DNA of 64,000 bases from JBGTSJ01 sp041940305 (lineage in GTDB: Bacteria; Planctomycetota; Planctomycetia; Planctomycetales; Planctomycetaceae). A program made the position numbers and the translations under genes. Location of the stretch: positions 372,001 to 436,000 of the forward strand of contig JBGTSJ010000002.1 in the NCBI GenBank assembly GCA_041940305.1, written 5' to 3'. The notes beneath the pieces are model-generated. The model had not been told where the DNA came from and made no database searches. It was given only the letters and a program-made list of their open reading frames with translations. Of this stretch, positions 33,525 to 44,277 are shown in pieces (within the stretch, counting starts at the first letter, position 1; every line of letters begins with the position of its first letter).

Positions 33525-33803
33525 TCAGGCCCGCTCGTCGGGACCCACATGCACGTATCGCGGGGTCTCCAACGATTCGTCTCGCCGATACACCCCCACT
33601 CCGAGTGCGTCCTGTTCCGCAGGAAACGTGACGGCCAGCCAACGTTCACGCAGTTCATCGCGCGGCAGCGTCCCCATCGCACCCGCCAGTTCCAGCATCT
33701 CCCGGCTGTACGGCAGTTGCAGTTCGTCCGGCAACTCACCACGAATCACGATCGGCCATCCATCCAGCGGGCCGCCGATCAGGTGAATCAGCAACTCGAC
33801 CAT
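33525..33803 (-). CDS. Hypothetical protein, 92 aa
   Basis: From ATG 33803 (MVELLIHLIGGPLDGWPIVIRG); upstream codons are repeat-derived and not credible. The chain looks folded: hydrophobic N-terminal strand with GGPLDGW, a helix (MLELAGAMGTLPRDELRERW), a strand (LAVTFPAE), and a C-terminal VYRRDESLETPRYVHVG. Unknown family. GAGG is only 3 nt from the ATG, so the ribosome site is poor, and the repeat at 33814-33842 lies just upstream. Confidence 0.6.
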   Translation of the reverse strand: MVELLIHLIGGPLDGWPIVIRGELPDELQLPYSREMLELAGAMGTLPRDELRERWLAVTFPAEQDALGVGVYRRDESLETPRYVHVGPDERA

Positions 33804-33813
33804 GTCCTCACCA

Positions 33814-33842
33814 CCGTTTAGCGGGGAGCCGAAGGCGACCGC
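33814..33842. repeat. CCGTTTAGCGGGGAGCCG family, copy 2
   Basis: 29 bp; CCGTTTAGCGGGGAGCCGAA then GGCGACCGC. Same as 19441-19469 with three changes. It occupies the leader between two divergent genes (33803 on minus, 33916 on plus). Confidence 0.75.
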
Positions 33843-33915
33843 TGATGCATTTGCCACCACTGATGTGTTACCATCTCCGGAGCCACCCTCAATTCCATCC
33901 CAATGGCCTGGTGCG

Positions 33916-35277
33916 ATGCGGCATCGATTTCATCCTGTCAACACAATCACCCGCCGTCACGCCCTCCAGATCGGAGGCCTGGGTCTCGCCGGTCTCTCCC
34001 TCCCGCGGCTGCTCGCCGCCCAGGAACACGCCGCCGCACCGGTTCCCCGCGCCGACCGCTGCATCATCCTCTTCCTCAACGGCGGTCCCCCGCATCTCGA
34101 CATGTGGGACATGAAGCCCGACGCCCCCACCGAGATCCGCGGCGAGTTCTCCCCCATCGCGACTTCGCTCCCCGGCTACCAGATGGGCGAAATGCTGCCG
34201 CGCATGGCGCAGCACGCTCACCGTTCCACCATCGTCCGCTCGATGCATCACGGCGTCAATAACGCCCACGCCGCCGCCGTGTACTGCGCATTGACCGGAC
34301 ACGACCGCGGCGAGATCGGCGGCGGCGCCCGCGAAACCGACAACCCCGCCCCCGGCAGCGTCCTCTCGATGTATCGCCCGCCCGAGCGGATGATCGTCCC
34401 CTTCGTGCATCTCCCCTACGTCACCAAAGAAGGCGCCGGCGGCCCGCCGCAGCCCGGTTTCTTCGCCGGCTTCATCGGCCGCTCCTACGATCCGCTCATC
34501 GTCACCCGCGACCCTAACGCCCCCGACTTCGCCGTCCCCGAACTCTCGCTCGTCGGCGACGTCTCCGAAGCCCGGCTCTCCTCGCGCGATTCGCTGCTCA
34601 ACTCGCTCGACCAGTACCTGCAGTCCACGCCCGGCGTCGGCCGCGCCGACCAGATGACCCGCTTCCAGCGCCGCGCCCTCGACCTGCTCACCTCACCCGA
34701 CACCCAGCAGGCCTTCCGCATCAGCGACGAACCCGACGCCGTCCGCGACCGCTACGGACGCAACATCTACGGTCAGAGCGTCCTCCTCGGCCGCCGCCTC
34801 CTCGAAGCCGGCACCAGGTTGGTCACCGTCTCGTGGGCGCCCGACGCCAACGCCACCTGGGACACGCACGGCGGCAACTTCACCAAGTGCCGCAACGAAC
34901 TCCTCCCCCAGCTCGACGCCGCCTGCAGTTCGCTCGTCGAAGACCTCGCCGACCGCGGCATGCTCGACCGCACTGTCATCGCCGTCTTCGGAGACTTCGG
35001 CCGCTCCCCCAAAATCAACGGCGCCGCCGGCCGCGACCACTGGAACTGGTGCTACTCCCTCCAGCTCATCGGCGGCGGCTTCCAGCAGGGCCTCATCTAC
35101 GGCTCCAGCGACGACACCGGTTCATTCCCCGCCAGCAATCCCCTCATCCCCGGCGACATCATCGCCACCATCTACCACGCCCTCGGCGTCCCCCACGACG
35201 GCCTCATCTACGACCCCCAGGACCGTCCCCACCGCACCGTCCCCGTCGGCGACGTCGTGCCCGAACTCCTCGCGTAG
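33916..35277 (+). CDS. DUF1501 family (sulfatase-like) protein, Tat-exported
   Basis: 453 aa from ATG 33916 (MRHRFHPVNTITRRHALQIG); the longer frame to 33802 is repeat-derived. The twin-Arg signal TITRRHALQIGGLGLAGLSLP is clear. Family motifs: CIILFLNGGPPHLDMWDMKP, VRSMHHGVNNAHAAAVYCALTGH, WDTHGGNFTKCRNELLPQLDAAC, and IAVFGDFGRSPKINGAAGRDHW near the C-terminus, all metal-ligand-like as in alkaline phosphatase/sulfatase relatives. Exported; catalytic role unknown. A strong hairpin follows. Confidence 0.95.
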   Translation: MRHRFHPVNTITRRHALQIGGLGLAGLSLPRLLAAQEHAAAPVPRADRCIILFLNGGPPHLDMWDMKPDAPTEIRGEFSPIATSLPGYQMGEMLPRMAQHAHRSTIVRSMHHGVNNAHAAAVYCALTGHDRGEIGGGARETDNPAPGSVLSMYRPPERMIVPFVHLPYVTKEGAGGPPQPGFFAGFIGRSYDPLIVTRDPNAPDFAVPELSLVGDVSEARLSSRDSLLNSLDQYLQSTPGVGRADQMTRFQRRALDLLTSPDTQQAFRISDEPDAVRDRYGRNIYGQSVLLGRRLLEAGTRLVTVSWAPDANATWDTHGGNFTKCRNELLPQLDAACSSLVEDLADRGMLDRTVIAVFGDFGRSPKINGAAGRDHWNWCYSLQLIGGGFQQGLIYGSSDDTGSFPASNPLIPGDIIATIYHALGVPHDGLIYDPQDRPHRTVPVGDVVPELLA

Positions 35278-35284
35278 TCAACAC

Positions 35285-35317
35285 AACAAGCGGCGGGGTT
35301 GAACCCCGCCGCTTGTT
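35285..35317 (+). terminator. Terminator hairpin of the DUF1501 gene
   Basis: AACAAGCGGCGGGG and CCCCGCCGCTTGTT form a 14-bp perfect stem with loop TTGAA, starting 8 nt after the stop. The right arm ends in TTGTT; no T run. Confidence 0.65.
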
Positions 35318-35387
35318 GGCGGTAGAACAGACGTATTGTCTTGCCGAATGGCCGTCGTGCGGCGGATGCTCTTCCAGGAGTCGCGGT

Positions 35388-38300
35388 ATGTCTCGGACGC
35401 GAATCTCGCTGTGCTGCGTGGTGGGATGGGGCCTGATGCTGCATCACGCGGCGGCGTGGGCGCAGGATGACGAACTCTCGGCGGAGGAGGCGCGGCAGCG
35501 GCAGGCGGTCGAGCGGTTCGTGACGGTGCTGGAGTCGAACCCGCGGTTCGGGGTGGCGCTCGATCGGGTGTACGGGCACTACGTCGAACGGGGCGAGATC
35601 GAGCAGTTCGCGCAGTCGTACCGGGACCGGACGGCGGCCGATCCGGCGGACGGAACCGCGTGGATGGTGCTGGGAATGATCGAGTTCCAGCGCGGCCGGG
35701 ACTCGCAGGCGGTGGCGGCGTTTCGCGAGGCGGAAGCGCAGCGGGCCGATGACGCGCTGGCGTCGTACTACTTGGGGCAGGCGTATGTGCTGATCGGGCG
35801 GCCCGATGAGGCAGTCGCGGCGTTCGAGCGGGCGATCGAGCGGGGGCCGCAGCGGACGGACCTGCTGCAGATTTATCAGGCGCTGGGGCGGGTGCATCAA
35901 CGGGCGCAGCGGAACGAGGAGGCGCTGGCGGTGTGGGACCGCCTGGAGCAGGAGTTTCCGGACGATCAGCGGGTGCAGGAGGAGATCGCGCGGACGCTGG
36001 CGGAGGAAGGTGATCACGCCGGGGCGCTCACACGGTACGAGGCGCTCGCGGCGGGCGCGGACGACAGTTATCAGCAGGTGCAGTTCGCGCTCAAGGCGGC
36101 CGAACTGAAGCTGAAGCTGGGGCAGTCGAGCGACGCCACCACGGCGATGGAGGGGCTGCTGGCCGATCTGCGTCCGGAGAGCTGGCTGTACCGGGACGTG
36201 CGCGAGCGGATCGAGGGGATCTACCTGCGGACCGACGACTACGCCGGGCTCGCGGCTTACTACGAGGAGTGGCTGGAGAACAATCCGGACGACGTCGACG
36301 CGATGACGCGGCTGGGGCACGCGCTGTCGGTGCAGGGGCGCACGCCGGAAGCGCGCGAGTGGTTCGGCCGGGCGATTGAGCGGGCGCCGTCGAACGTCAC
36401 GTTGCGGCTGGCGTACATCGAGCAACTGGTGGCCGAGCGGGACTACGACGAAGCTGCGAACCAGTATGAGGAACTCAACGAACACGATCCGAACAATCCG
36501 GATCACATCGCGGCGTGGGGGCAGTTGATCCTGGAGAACAAGACGCTGACTGAGGCGGAGCGGACGGCACGGGCGTCGGACGTGTGGAAGCGAATGCTGG
36601 AGGGGCATCCGGACGACCCGGTGATCATCACGCAGGTGGCGGACCTGCATCGGCACGCGGAACTGAATGACGAGGCGATCGCGCTGTACCAGCGGGCGGT
36701 CGAACTGTCGCCGAACGATCCGCAGTACCGGGAGTATCTCGGCGAGTTCTATCACCGGCTGAAGCGGCCGGAGGACGCGAAGCAGACGTGGGAGGCGATC
36801 GCCGCCGGCGACAACCGGACGACGCGGAACCTCGTGCGGCTGGCGGAGGTGTACGCCGGATTCGGCTACATGCCGGAAGCCATCGCGACGATGCGCGAGG
36901 CGTGCGGGATGCAGCCGGAATTCTCGGACCGGCTGCGGTTCGCGGAAATGCTGCGTGAGGAAGCGATCCTCGACGAGGCGCTGGAGCAGGTGGAGATCGC
37001 GGCGCCGCTGGCGGAGACGCCGGACGAGCGGCAGATGGTGCTTAACGAGCGAATCAAGTGCTACCAGGCGTCGGGAGAATTGCCGCAGCGGATCGCCGAC
37101 CTGCGCGGGGAACTGGACGCCGGAACGGATGCGACGTCGGAACGCTGGCAGCAGCTCGCGCTGTACTACGAGGCCGAGCGGAACATGGAGCAGGCGACGG
37201 TGGCGATCCGGACGGCGATGGGGCTCGATCCGGAGTCGATCCCGACCTTGACGACGGCGGCGCGGATCTTTGAGTCGTCGGGACAACTGGGGGATGCGGC
37301 CAGTGTGCTGGCGTCGCTGACGCAACTGGACCGGCGGTTCCGCACGGAGTACCTGACGGAGATCGCGCGCTTGCGTCTGCGGCTGGGGCAGTCGGATGCG
37401 GCGATTCAGGCGGCGGACGACCTGATCGCGGCGGCGCCCGGCAATCCGGAGCATTACCAGTTCTATGCGAGCTTGTGCTTCCAGCTGGGGAAGACCGAGG
37501 AAGGACTGGAGGCGCTGCGACGGTCGGCGGCGGTCAACCCGGCCGACGAGACGGCGCTGCTCGCGCTGGCGAGCGCGCTGGCCGATCAGTTCCGGACCGA
37601 TGAGGCGATCGAGCTCTACTGGCGGGCGTTTGAGCGAAGCCCGGACCTGGAGGGGCAGATCGGCGTGATCGTCAAGCTGACGGACCTGTATCTGCGGACC
37701 AACCACTTCGACCGGCTGGTGTCGCGGCTGGAGACGATGCAGCGAGACCTCGACAACCAGCGGGACATGACGATCTGTCTCGCGAACGCCTACAGCTCCG
37801 CGGGAGACCTCGGCACGGCGCGGATCACGCTGGAGAGCCTGGTGGGAGAGGACTCGCGGGACGTGCAACTGCTCACGCAACTGGTGCGGCTGGCCGAACT
37901 GGAGGAGGACTTCGAGGGAGCGGTGAAGTACCAGCGGCGGATCAATGAGCTGGCGCCGGCGTCGGAAGGGACGGTCAAGCTGGCGAACCTGCTGATGCAG
38001 ACGGGCGAGATCGACGAGGCGGAGCTGACGTGGACGCGGATTGTGGAGGAGTCGTCCGAACAGCATCGGGTGTATCAGGCGATCGACCGACTGATGCAGA
38101 ACAGCAAGTTCGACACGGTGCTGGCGATGTCGGAGCGGCTGCTGGAGGACGATCCCGACGACTGGGAGGCTCTGATTCGGTGCGCGATGGCGCAATGGAA
38201 CCTGGAAGACAAGGAAGGGGCAGCGGAGCGCTGCCGGGAGTTGCTGTCGATCAATGAAGCAGACGAAGAGTTGAGCGCTCAATCGAAGAACCAGCTGCAG

Positions 38301-41300
38301 CAGCGGCAGACGTCGGGGTCGATGTCGGCCACAACGATGTGGGACCAGTATCCGGAAGTGCTGTCGCGGACGCAGGCCGCCTATCAGGTGCGGCAGGCCC
38401 TCGGGCTGGATTCGGACGCTTACTACTACGGGTATGGGCGATCGATGCAGCAGTGGACGCCGCAGACGTTCGGACAGGCGCGGATCGGCGCGCTGTATAT
38501 CGTGCTGCACGTGGCGAACGAGCAGGAGACGGCGCCGGCGGTCATCGAAGAGTTTCAGACGGCGGCCGCGGCCGAGGACGCGTCGCAGCGCGACCTGTGG
38601 GACTGGTACTACGTGCTCGTGAGCCGGCAGTACACCGGGATCGCGACGACGGGGGACCAGCAGACCAACATTCAGGCGGAGATGTACGGCGTCGTCCGGC
38701 GGCTGTCCGAGGGGCTCGATCCCGGTACATGCATCCTGTATCTCAACAGCCTCGCTTCGCGTCCGCCGACGCAGCAGGTGCTGCATGCCGTTCCGGGCGG
38801 GACAGTCGTGGTGGAGGGGACGGAATCCGCAACGACGCCCGAGCCGCTGAGCGATGAGGAGCTGGATCATGCACTGCAGTGCTTCCGGATCGTGCGCGGG
38901 CAGGCGAATGCCTGGAAGAACTATTCGGCAGTGCACATCGTCCAGTACATCGTCAACGAGTTGAAGCTGGCGAAGCGTGAGGAGCAGGCGACTGAACTCT
39001 ATGAGGAGGTGGTGAACTCGGCGACGTCGGAAGCGGACCTGATGGCCGTGATGGGGCTGGCGGTCGAACGGGGAGAGATCGACCGCGTGCTGGAGATTGC
39101 GGAGCAGCTCGAGCAGCGGCGGGCCGCGTCGGGGACCTCGGCGTCGATGCAGTCGTACTACTCCGGCAACGACGTGCTCTCAATGCTGACGCAGCTGATT
39201 GCGCGGCGCTGGGCAGAGAAAGATCGGGACGCCGCGGTGCGCATCTACGACACCGGCATCGCCATGCTGCGGACACGGTTCGAGAACCAGTCCCCCTCGC
39301 AGCGGTCGCGAAGCAGCACATGGAACCAGGGTCCGTACAGCCTGCCGGTGTACTTTGTGCAGACGATGGAGGCGCCGGCGGGACAGCAGACGTACGTCAA
39401 CAACAACTACATCCAGCTGGATTACCCCGCGCCGAACTCCTACTACGACTACTCGGGGATCACGCTGCTGCGGAACATGTACGAGATCTACAATCGCGAG
39501 GACATCCTCAGCGATCTCGTCGAGCACATCGAGGCGGCAGCGGACGCGGAGGGGTCGGCGGCGACGTTCGCCCACCTGGCGCTGTGCTACATCTACTGGT
39601 GGCATGACCTGAAGGAGGACGCTGCCGACGAGATGGAGCTGGCGGTCGCGGCGATGCCGGACGACATCGCGCTGCGGTTGCAACTGGCGTCGATGCTGCA
39701 GCAGCAGGGAGACGCGGCCGGCGCGCTGGCGACGCTGGACGCGGTAGAACCGCTCAACCAGTCGATGCTGCAGCAACGCGAGATCATGGCCCTGCAACTG
39801 GCGGTAACGACCCGCAACAGCGAGCGGGCGCGGCAGGCGGGAGAACGGCTGTTCGGGCTGCGACTGACGACCGAGATCGAGCTGCAACTGGCGGACTTCA
39901 TGCATCAGGCGGGCCTGCACGATCTGGCGGAATCGCTGCTGGAGCGGGCGCGGCGGAGCGCTGGGAACCGGGCGTCCAGCCTGCTGTCGCTGCTGCAGCA
40001 TTACCAGGCGCAGGGAGACTCGGACACAGCCGTCGAGATCGCGTTTCAGATCCTGCGGAAGTCGACCCCCAGTGGCGGAATGAACCGCTCGAGTGACAAT
40101 GGCGCGCGGCAGCTGGCGATCCAGGTGCTCTCGCAGTCGGGGCAACTGGATGCGCTGATCGAGCGGGCGCAGCAGCAACTGGAGCGCTCGCCGAACTCGC
40201 TCGCCCTGCATCAGACGCTGGCCGATTACTACAGCGCCTCGGGCAACAGCGAGAAGCACGTGGAGATGATGCAGAAGATCGCCGCGCTGCGGCCGAACGA
40301 CGCGATGCTGCAGTACCAGATCGGGCAGCAGTTCTCATCGGCGGGGAAGCCGGCGGAGGCGTGCGACTTTTATCTGGCAGCGCTCCGCGAGCAGCCGGCG
40401 CTGCTCACCAACGATTATTACAGCATTCAGAACACCTTCGAGCAGGCGCAGCGGACGGACGACTTCATCGCGTTCCTCAAGGACGTGGACCTCACGAAGC
40501 TGGGCCAGTCGTACTACGTCATGAACCTCGTCGAGAACCTGCTGCAGAACGAGAACAGTCGTGAGCAGGCCTTGGAGCTGTTCCAGCGGATGTGGGAGGC
40601 GTTCCCCAACGAACGGGCCAACATGCTGGGGAACATCTACCAGGACGAGATCTGGAAGCTCCCCATCATGTACCAGTACGTGCATGATGCGGTGATTCCG
40701 GCGGAGGGGGTTGCCTTGAATGACCCGTGGAGCGGACTGCAGAACTACAACGTGCTCGCGCGGCTGGTGCAGAGCGCTCAGGCGCAGAACAAGCTGGAGG
40801 AACTGCAGACGGAAGTCACGCAAAAGATCGAGGAGCTGCCGAACTGGCACGGCGGGCAATGCGTGATGGCGGTGATTGAGGCGCAGCAGGGAAAGTTCGA
40901 CGACTCCGCCGCGCGACTGACGGCGCTGATGGATTCGCAGAAGCAGGCGATCAATCTCTACACGCGGTATTACGTCGGCATGCAGCTCAAGCAGTACGAT
41001 CCGCTGGCGCCGGTGCTGGTCCGCTGGTACGAGGAGGGGATGCACGAGTACCAGCACGACAACTGGGGCTGGGGTGGCGGACCGAAGACGGAACTCGCCG
41101 ACGCCTACCTCAAGGCGGACCGCAAGCTCGATGCCCGTCGCACGCTCCTCGAGCTGTGGGACAAGCAGGACTTCAGCCGCTACTACGGCTACAACCCCGG
41201 ATACGCTGCGTACGCGCGGCTGGCTAACGCCGTGGACCTCGGGCAGCGGCTGACGAACGCCGGATTCCCCGTGGATGCGCTCCGGATCTACAGCGAAGCG

Positions 41301-42182
41301 GCTGCGGACCCGTCGCAGTTCCAGCAGGCGCAGCAGTACGGCGGCGACTACTACAAACAGCAGTTCGAGCAGGGACGCTCGGCCGCGGCGGCGGCCATCA
41401 ATGCCGACACGCTCACGGAAGCGCTCTCCTTGTGGCTGATGACCCCGGAACAGCCGGCCGCCGAAGCGTCGCCGATGAACTCAACCGATCCAGGCGCCGC
41501 AACCGAGGACGCGACGCCCCCGCAAGAGAAGCCGGATGCGCCGGCGATCGACCTGCTGCTGACGGTGCAGTCGAAGTCGCTGCGCGAGTCGCGCGTTTCG
41601 AGCCTGTTTGAGCCGGCGCTCAAGGCCGTGGCGGGGAATGATGCCGCACTGGAAACGGTGTCCACCCAGCTGAATGCCGTGCGGGCCGAACATGAAGGGG
41701 ATCTGTCGATTAATGTGATGGCGGCGCTGCTGGCATTCGCCGACTCAGATGACGCGGCAGCGTGGCAGGCGGCGACGCAGTCACTGGTCGAACAGGCGGA
41801 GGCTCAACCTCTCGACGAACTGGCGGAGGGCCAGCGGCCCAATTCGCGCCAGCGGGCGCAGGCGAAGGCACAATTGCCTCTCTGGATCGTGGCGCGCGAA
41901 GCGTTGCAGCATCCCGAGACCCGCGCTGCCGGGCAGGTGCTGGCGGAGCGCGCTCTGACCGCCGCACGGCGGCAATCGGACGACACCTGGATGCTGGCGA
42001 TGCTCCGGGAGCAGGGGGAGAGTTCGCTGCAGAATGGCGACCGCGCCACTGCGGAAGGCCGCTTTCTCGAAATGCTGGACCTGATCCTCCCGCAGGAGCC
42101 CGCTGCCGGAGAGGCCCCGCAGCCCGAGAAGGACCGCCTGTCCCGCAAGCCGACGCCCGCCTCGCAGACGCCGGGGTTCTGA
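35388..42182 (+). CDS. Very large secreted TPR-repeat protein, 2264 aa
   Basis: ATG 35388 with AGGAG 7 nt upstream. Signal peptide MSRTRISLCCVVGWGLMLHH and on to AWA. Almost the whole chain is tetratricopeptide-type helical repeat: e.g. DGTAWMVLGMIEFQRGRDSQ, ALASYYLGQAYVLIGRPDEA, DVDAMTRLGHALSVQGRTPEA, HRVYQAIDRLMQNSKFDTVL. Regions around residues 980-1100 and 1300-1370 are Tyr/Gln-rich (YYYGYGRSMQQW, YYDYSGITLL) and interrupt the repeats. The last 150 residues are Ala/Pro/Glu-rich. No catalytic domain seen, so it is probably a scaffold in the periplasm or on the surface. One uninterrupted frame with no sign of frameshift. Confidence 0.9.
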   Translation: MSRTRISLCCVVGWGLMLHHAAAWAQDDELSAEEARQRQAVERFVTVLESNPRFGVALDRVYGHYVERGEIEQFAQSYRDRTAADPADGTAWMVLGMIEFQRGRDSQAVAAFREAEAQRADDALASYYLGQAYVLIGRPDEAVAAFERAIERGPQRTDLLQIYQALGRVHQRAQRNEEALAVWDRLEQEFPDDQRVQEEIARTLAEEGDHAGALTRYEALAAGADDSYQQVQFALKAAELKLKLGQSSDATTAMEGLLADLRPESWLYRDVRERIEGIYLRTDDYAGLAAYYEEWLENNPDDVDAMTRLGHALSVQGRTPEAREWFGRAIERAPSNVTLRLAYIEQLVAERDYDEAANQYEELNEHDPNNPDHIAAWGQLILENKTLTEAERTARASDVWKRMLEGHPDDPVIITQVADLHRHAELNDEAIALYQRAVELSPNDPQYREYLGEFYHRLKRPEDAKQTWEAIAAGDNRTTRNLVRLAEVYAGFGYMPEAIATMREACGMQPEFSDRLRFAEMLREEAILDEALEQVEIAAPLAETPDERQMVLNERIKCYQASGELPQRIADLRGELDAGTDATSERWQQLALYYEAERNMEQATVAIRTAMGLDPESIPTLTTAARIFESSGQLGDAASVLASLTQLDRRFRTEYLTEIARLRLRLGQSDAAIQAADDLIAAAPGNPEHYQFYASLCFQLGKTEEGLEALRRSAAVNPADETALLALASALADQFRTDEAIELYWRAFERSPDLEGQIGVIVKLTDLYLRTNHFDRLVSRLETMQRDLDNQRDMTICLANAYSSAGDLGTARITLESLVGEDSRDVQLLTQLVRLAELEEDFEGAVKYQRRINELAPASEGTVKLANLLMQTGEIDEAELTWTRIVEESSEQHRVYQAIDRLMQNSKFDTVLAMSERLLEDDPDDWEALIRCAMAQWNLEDKEGAAERCRELLSINEADEELSAQSKNQLQQRQTSGSMSATTMWDQYPEVLSRTQAAYQVRQALGLDSDAYYYGYGRSMQQWTPQTFGQARIGALYIVLHVANEQETAPAVIEEFQTAAAAEDASQRDLWDWYYVLVSRQYTGIATTGDQQTNIQAEMYGVVRRLSEGLDPGTCILYLNSLASRPPTQQVLHAVPGGTVVVEGTESATTPEPLSDEELDHALQCFRIVRGQANAWKNYSAVHIVQYIVNELKLAKREEQATELYEEVVNSATSEADLMAVMGLAVERGEIDRVLEIAEQLEQRRAASGTSASMQSYYSGNDVLSMLTQLIARRWAEKDRDAAVRIYDTGIAMLRTRFENQSPSQRSRSSTWNQGPYSLPVYFVQTMEAPAGQQTYVNNNYIQLDYPAPNSYYDYSGITLLRNMYEIYNREDILSDLVEHIEAAADAEGSAATFAHLALCYIYWWHDLKEDAADEMELAVAAMPDDIALRLQLASMLQQQGDAAGALATLDAVEPLNQSMLQQREIMALQLAVTTRNSERARQAGERLFGLRLTTEIELQLADFMHQAGLHDLAESLLERARRSAGNRASSLLSLLQHYQAQGDSDTAVEIAFQILRKSTPSGGMNRSSDNGARQLAIQVLSQSGQLDALIERAQQQLERSPNSLALHQTLADYYSASGNSEKHVEMMQKIAALRPNDAMLQYQIGQQFSSAGKPAEACDFYLAALREQPALLTNDYYSIQNTFEQAQRTDDFIAFLKDVDLTKLGQSYYVMNLVENLLQNENSREQALELFQRMWEAFPNERANMLGNIYQDEIWKLPIMYQYVHDAVIPAEGVALNDPWSGLQNYNVLARLVQSAQAQNKLEELQTEVTQKIEELPNWHGGQCVMAVIEAQQGKFDDSAARLTALMDSQKQAINLYTRYYVGMQLKQYDPLAPVLVRWYEEGMHEYQHDNWGWGGGPKTELADAYLKADRKLDARRTLLELWDKQDFSRYYGYNPGYAAYARLANAVDLGQRLTNAGFPVDALRIYSEAAADPSQFQQAQQYGGDYYKQQFEQGRSAAAAAINADTLTEALSLWLMTPEQPAAEASPMNSTDPGAATEDATPPQEKPDAPAIDLLLTVQSKSLRESRVSSLFEPALKAVAGNDAALETVSTQLNAVRAEHEGDLSINVMAALLAFADSDDAAAWQAATQSLVEQAEAQPLDELAEGQRPNSRQRAQAKAQLPLWIVAREALQHPETRAAGQVLAERALTAARRQSDDTWMLAMLREQGESSLQNGDRATAEGRFLEMLDLILPQEPAAGEAPQPEKDRLSRKPTPASQTPGF

Positions 42183-42681
42183 GAGATAGGTGATCGACGC
42201 GAAAGGATTGCGTGGGAAATCAGCAGTATGCCGCCGGACGCAGCAAGCCGCGCGGGCAGGGTCTCACGAGATTGAGCATGATTCTGCGAGAGTTGTGTTT
42301 TTCAGCGGAGTGGCATGAAATTCTCTGATGCGGAGTCTGATGCTTCCGGTGCAGATCGCCGAGTCCGCGCACAGCGCCACCCCGCCCCGATCCCTCCCCG
42401 CAATGGCCCCATCGGCGTCTCCCGGTTTTTCGTGATCGCACCACCGAGCCGACGTCGATTCACCGGTATCCTGCGCTGCAGCGCGCATGCGCACCGATGC
42501 TGCAATGATTGACACTCAAGGTTCATTAACTTTAGATTAACCGACGCTGGTACGCTCATTTCTTGTGGATCGAGGCCCTCAATTTGGCAGGTCCCGCATT
42601 CACCAGGTTTTCGTTGGACTTATTGGCTTCGCCGCAGATCGGTTAGGCCGTTCCATTTCTCTCTGACTTCGGAGGTGCGAG
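42183..42681. other. Intergenic region upstream of the DUF1559 gene
   Basis: 499 bp. Short frames here have no support. A promoter candidate is at 42509-42538, in a local AT-rich patch. No dispersed repeat recognised. Confidence 0.5.
42509..42538 (+). promoter_or_regulatory. Candidate sigma-70 promoter of the DUF1559 gene
   Basis: Perfect TTGACA (42509-42514), 18-bp spacer and TAGATT (42533-42538, 4 of 6). AT-rich surroundings in an otherwise GC-rich region. The leader would be about 135 nt. Confidence 0.4.
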
Positions 42682-43635
<954 letters not shown>

Positions 43636-43685
43636 TCAAAGTGATCTGAGATGGCGCGACTTCGTCGCCACCTGTGGCTGAATGA

Positions 43686-43720
43686 CTGCCCCGGCGAGAT
43701 CCGCCGGGGCAGTGTGCTTT
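43686..43720 (+). terminator. Terminator hairpin after the DUF1559 gene
   Basis: A 10-bp perfect stem CTGCCCCGGC / GCCGGGGCAG (43686-43695, 43103-equivalent arm at 43703-43712) with a 7-nt loop, followed by TGTGCTTTCG. Confidence 0.7.
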
Positions 43721-43769
43721 CGACAGAAAAATCTGCGGCTGCGACAATGGCAGCCTCTGCCAATCATAA

Positions 43770-43800
43770 GAGACTCAAGGAGACGAGGGATGAATCGAGG
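43770..43800 (+). repeat. GGATTCGAGGAGTC-family fragment overlapping a start codon
   Basis: Reads GAGACTCAAGGAGACGAGGG, then ATGAATCGAGG. It shares TCAAGGAGACGAGG with the copy at 2793-2834. It supplies the AAGGAG ribosome site and the first codons of the lipoprotein gene. Confidence 0.5.
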
Positions 43801-44203
43801 GCGAGCGGTGCTGTTCGTCGCCATGACTTGCGGTTGGATCTTCTCCGGTTGCGGCGAGCCGGCCAAGGAGGTGGGGCCGACCGGGACAGTTTCGGGCACC
43901 GTCACGTTCGACGGCAGTCCAGTGACGGAGGGGCGAGTGCAACTGTACTCGCAATCGACGGGGGAGGGGGGCGCGACGACGCTGGACGCCCAGGGGGCGT
44001 TTCGGCTGGAGGAGCCGTTGCCGGTCGGGGCGTACTCGGTGTTCGTGCTGCCTCCGCCGGAGCCGGCCCCCAGCCCGGACGTGGCCTACGAGCCGAAGGA
44101 GTATCCGAACATTCCTGAAAAGTACCGCAGCGAAATGACGACCGATCTGAAGGTCGAAGTTGCCGAGGGGGAGAACACGTTTCCGATCGAAATGAAGCCG
44201 TGA
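43790..44203 (+). CDS. Small lipoprotein, carboxypeptidase-regulatory/transthyretin-like
   Basis: 137 aa from ATG 43790 with AAGGAG 8 nt upstream. Signal and lipobox MNRGRAVLFVAMTCGWIFSGC (Cys21). Then PTGTVSGTVTFDGSPVTEGRVQLYS, DAQGAFRLEEPLPVGAYSVFVLPPPE, and IPEKYRSEMTTDLKVEVAEGENTFPIEM: the beta-sandwich pattern of carboxypeptidase regulatory-like domains, widespread next to DUF1559 genes in planctomycetes. Anchored in a membrane facing the periplasm. Binding role unknown. Confidence 0.88.
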   Translation: MNRGRAVLFVAMTCGWIFSGCGEPAKEVGPTGTVSGTVTFDGSPVTEGRVQLYSQSTGEGGATTLDAQGAFRLEEPLPVGAYSVFVLPPPEPAPSPDVAYEPKEYPNIPEKYRSEMTTDLKVEVAEGENTFPIEMKP

Positions 44204-44277
44204 CGCTTCAACGAGCAGTCACGGTGATCCACCCGGTCGCGGGGGGTGTTCGGTCCGGCCACGTGTGTTGAATCAGC

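Noticed and set aside
35208..38936. 1242-codon minus-strand frame opposite the TPR gene
   Set aside because: It is Arg-rich with no domain, is antisense to a credible TPR protein with signal and ribosome site, and arises from high-GC codon bias.
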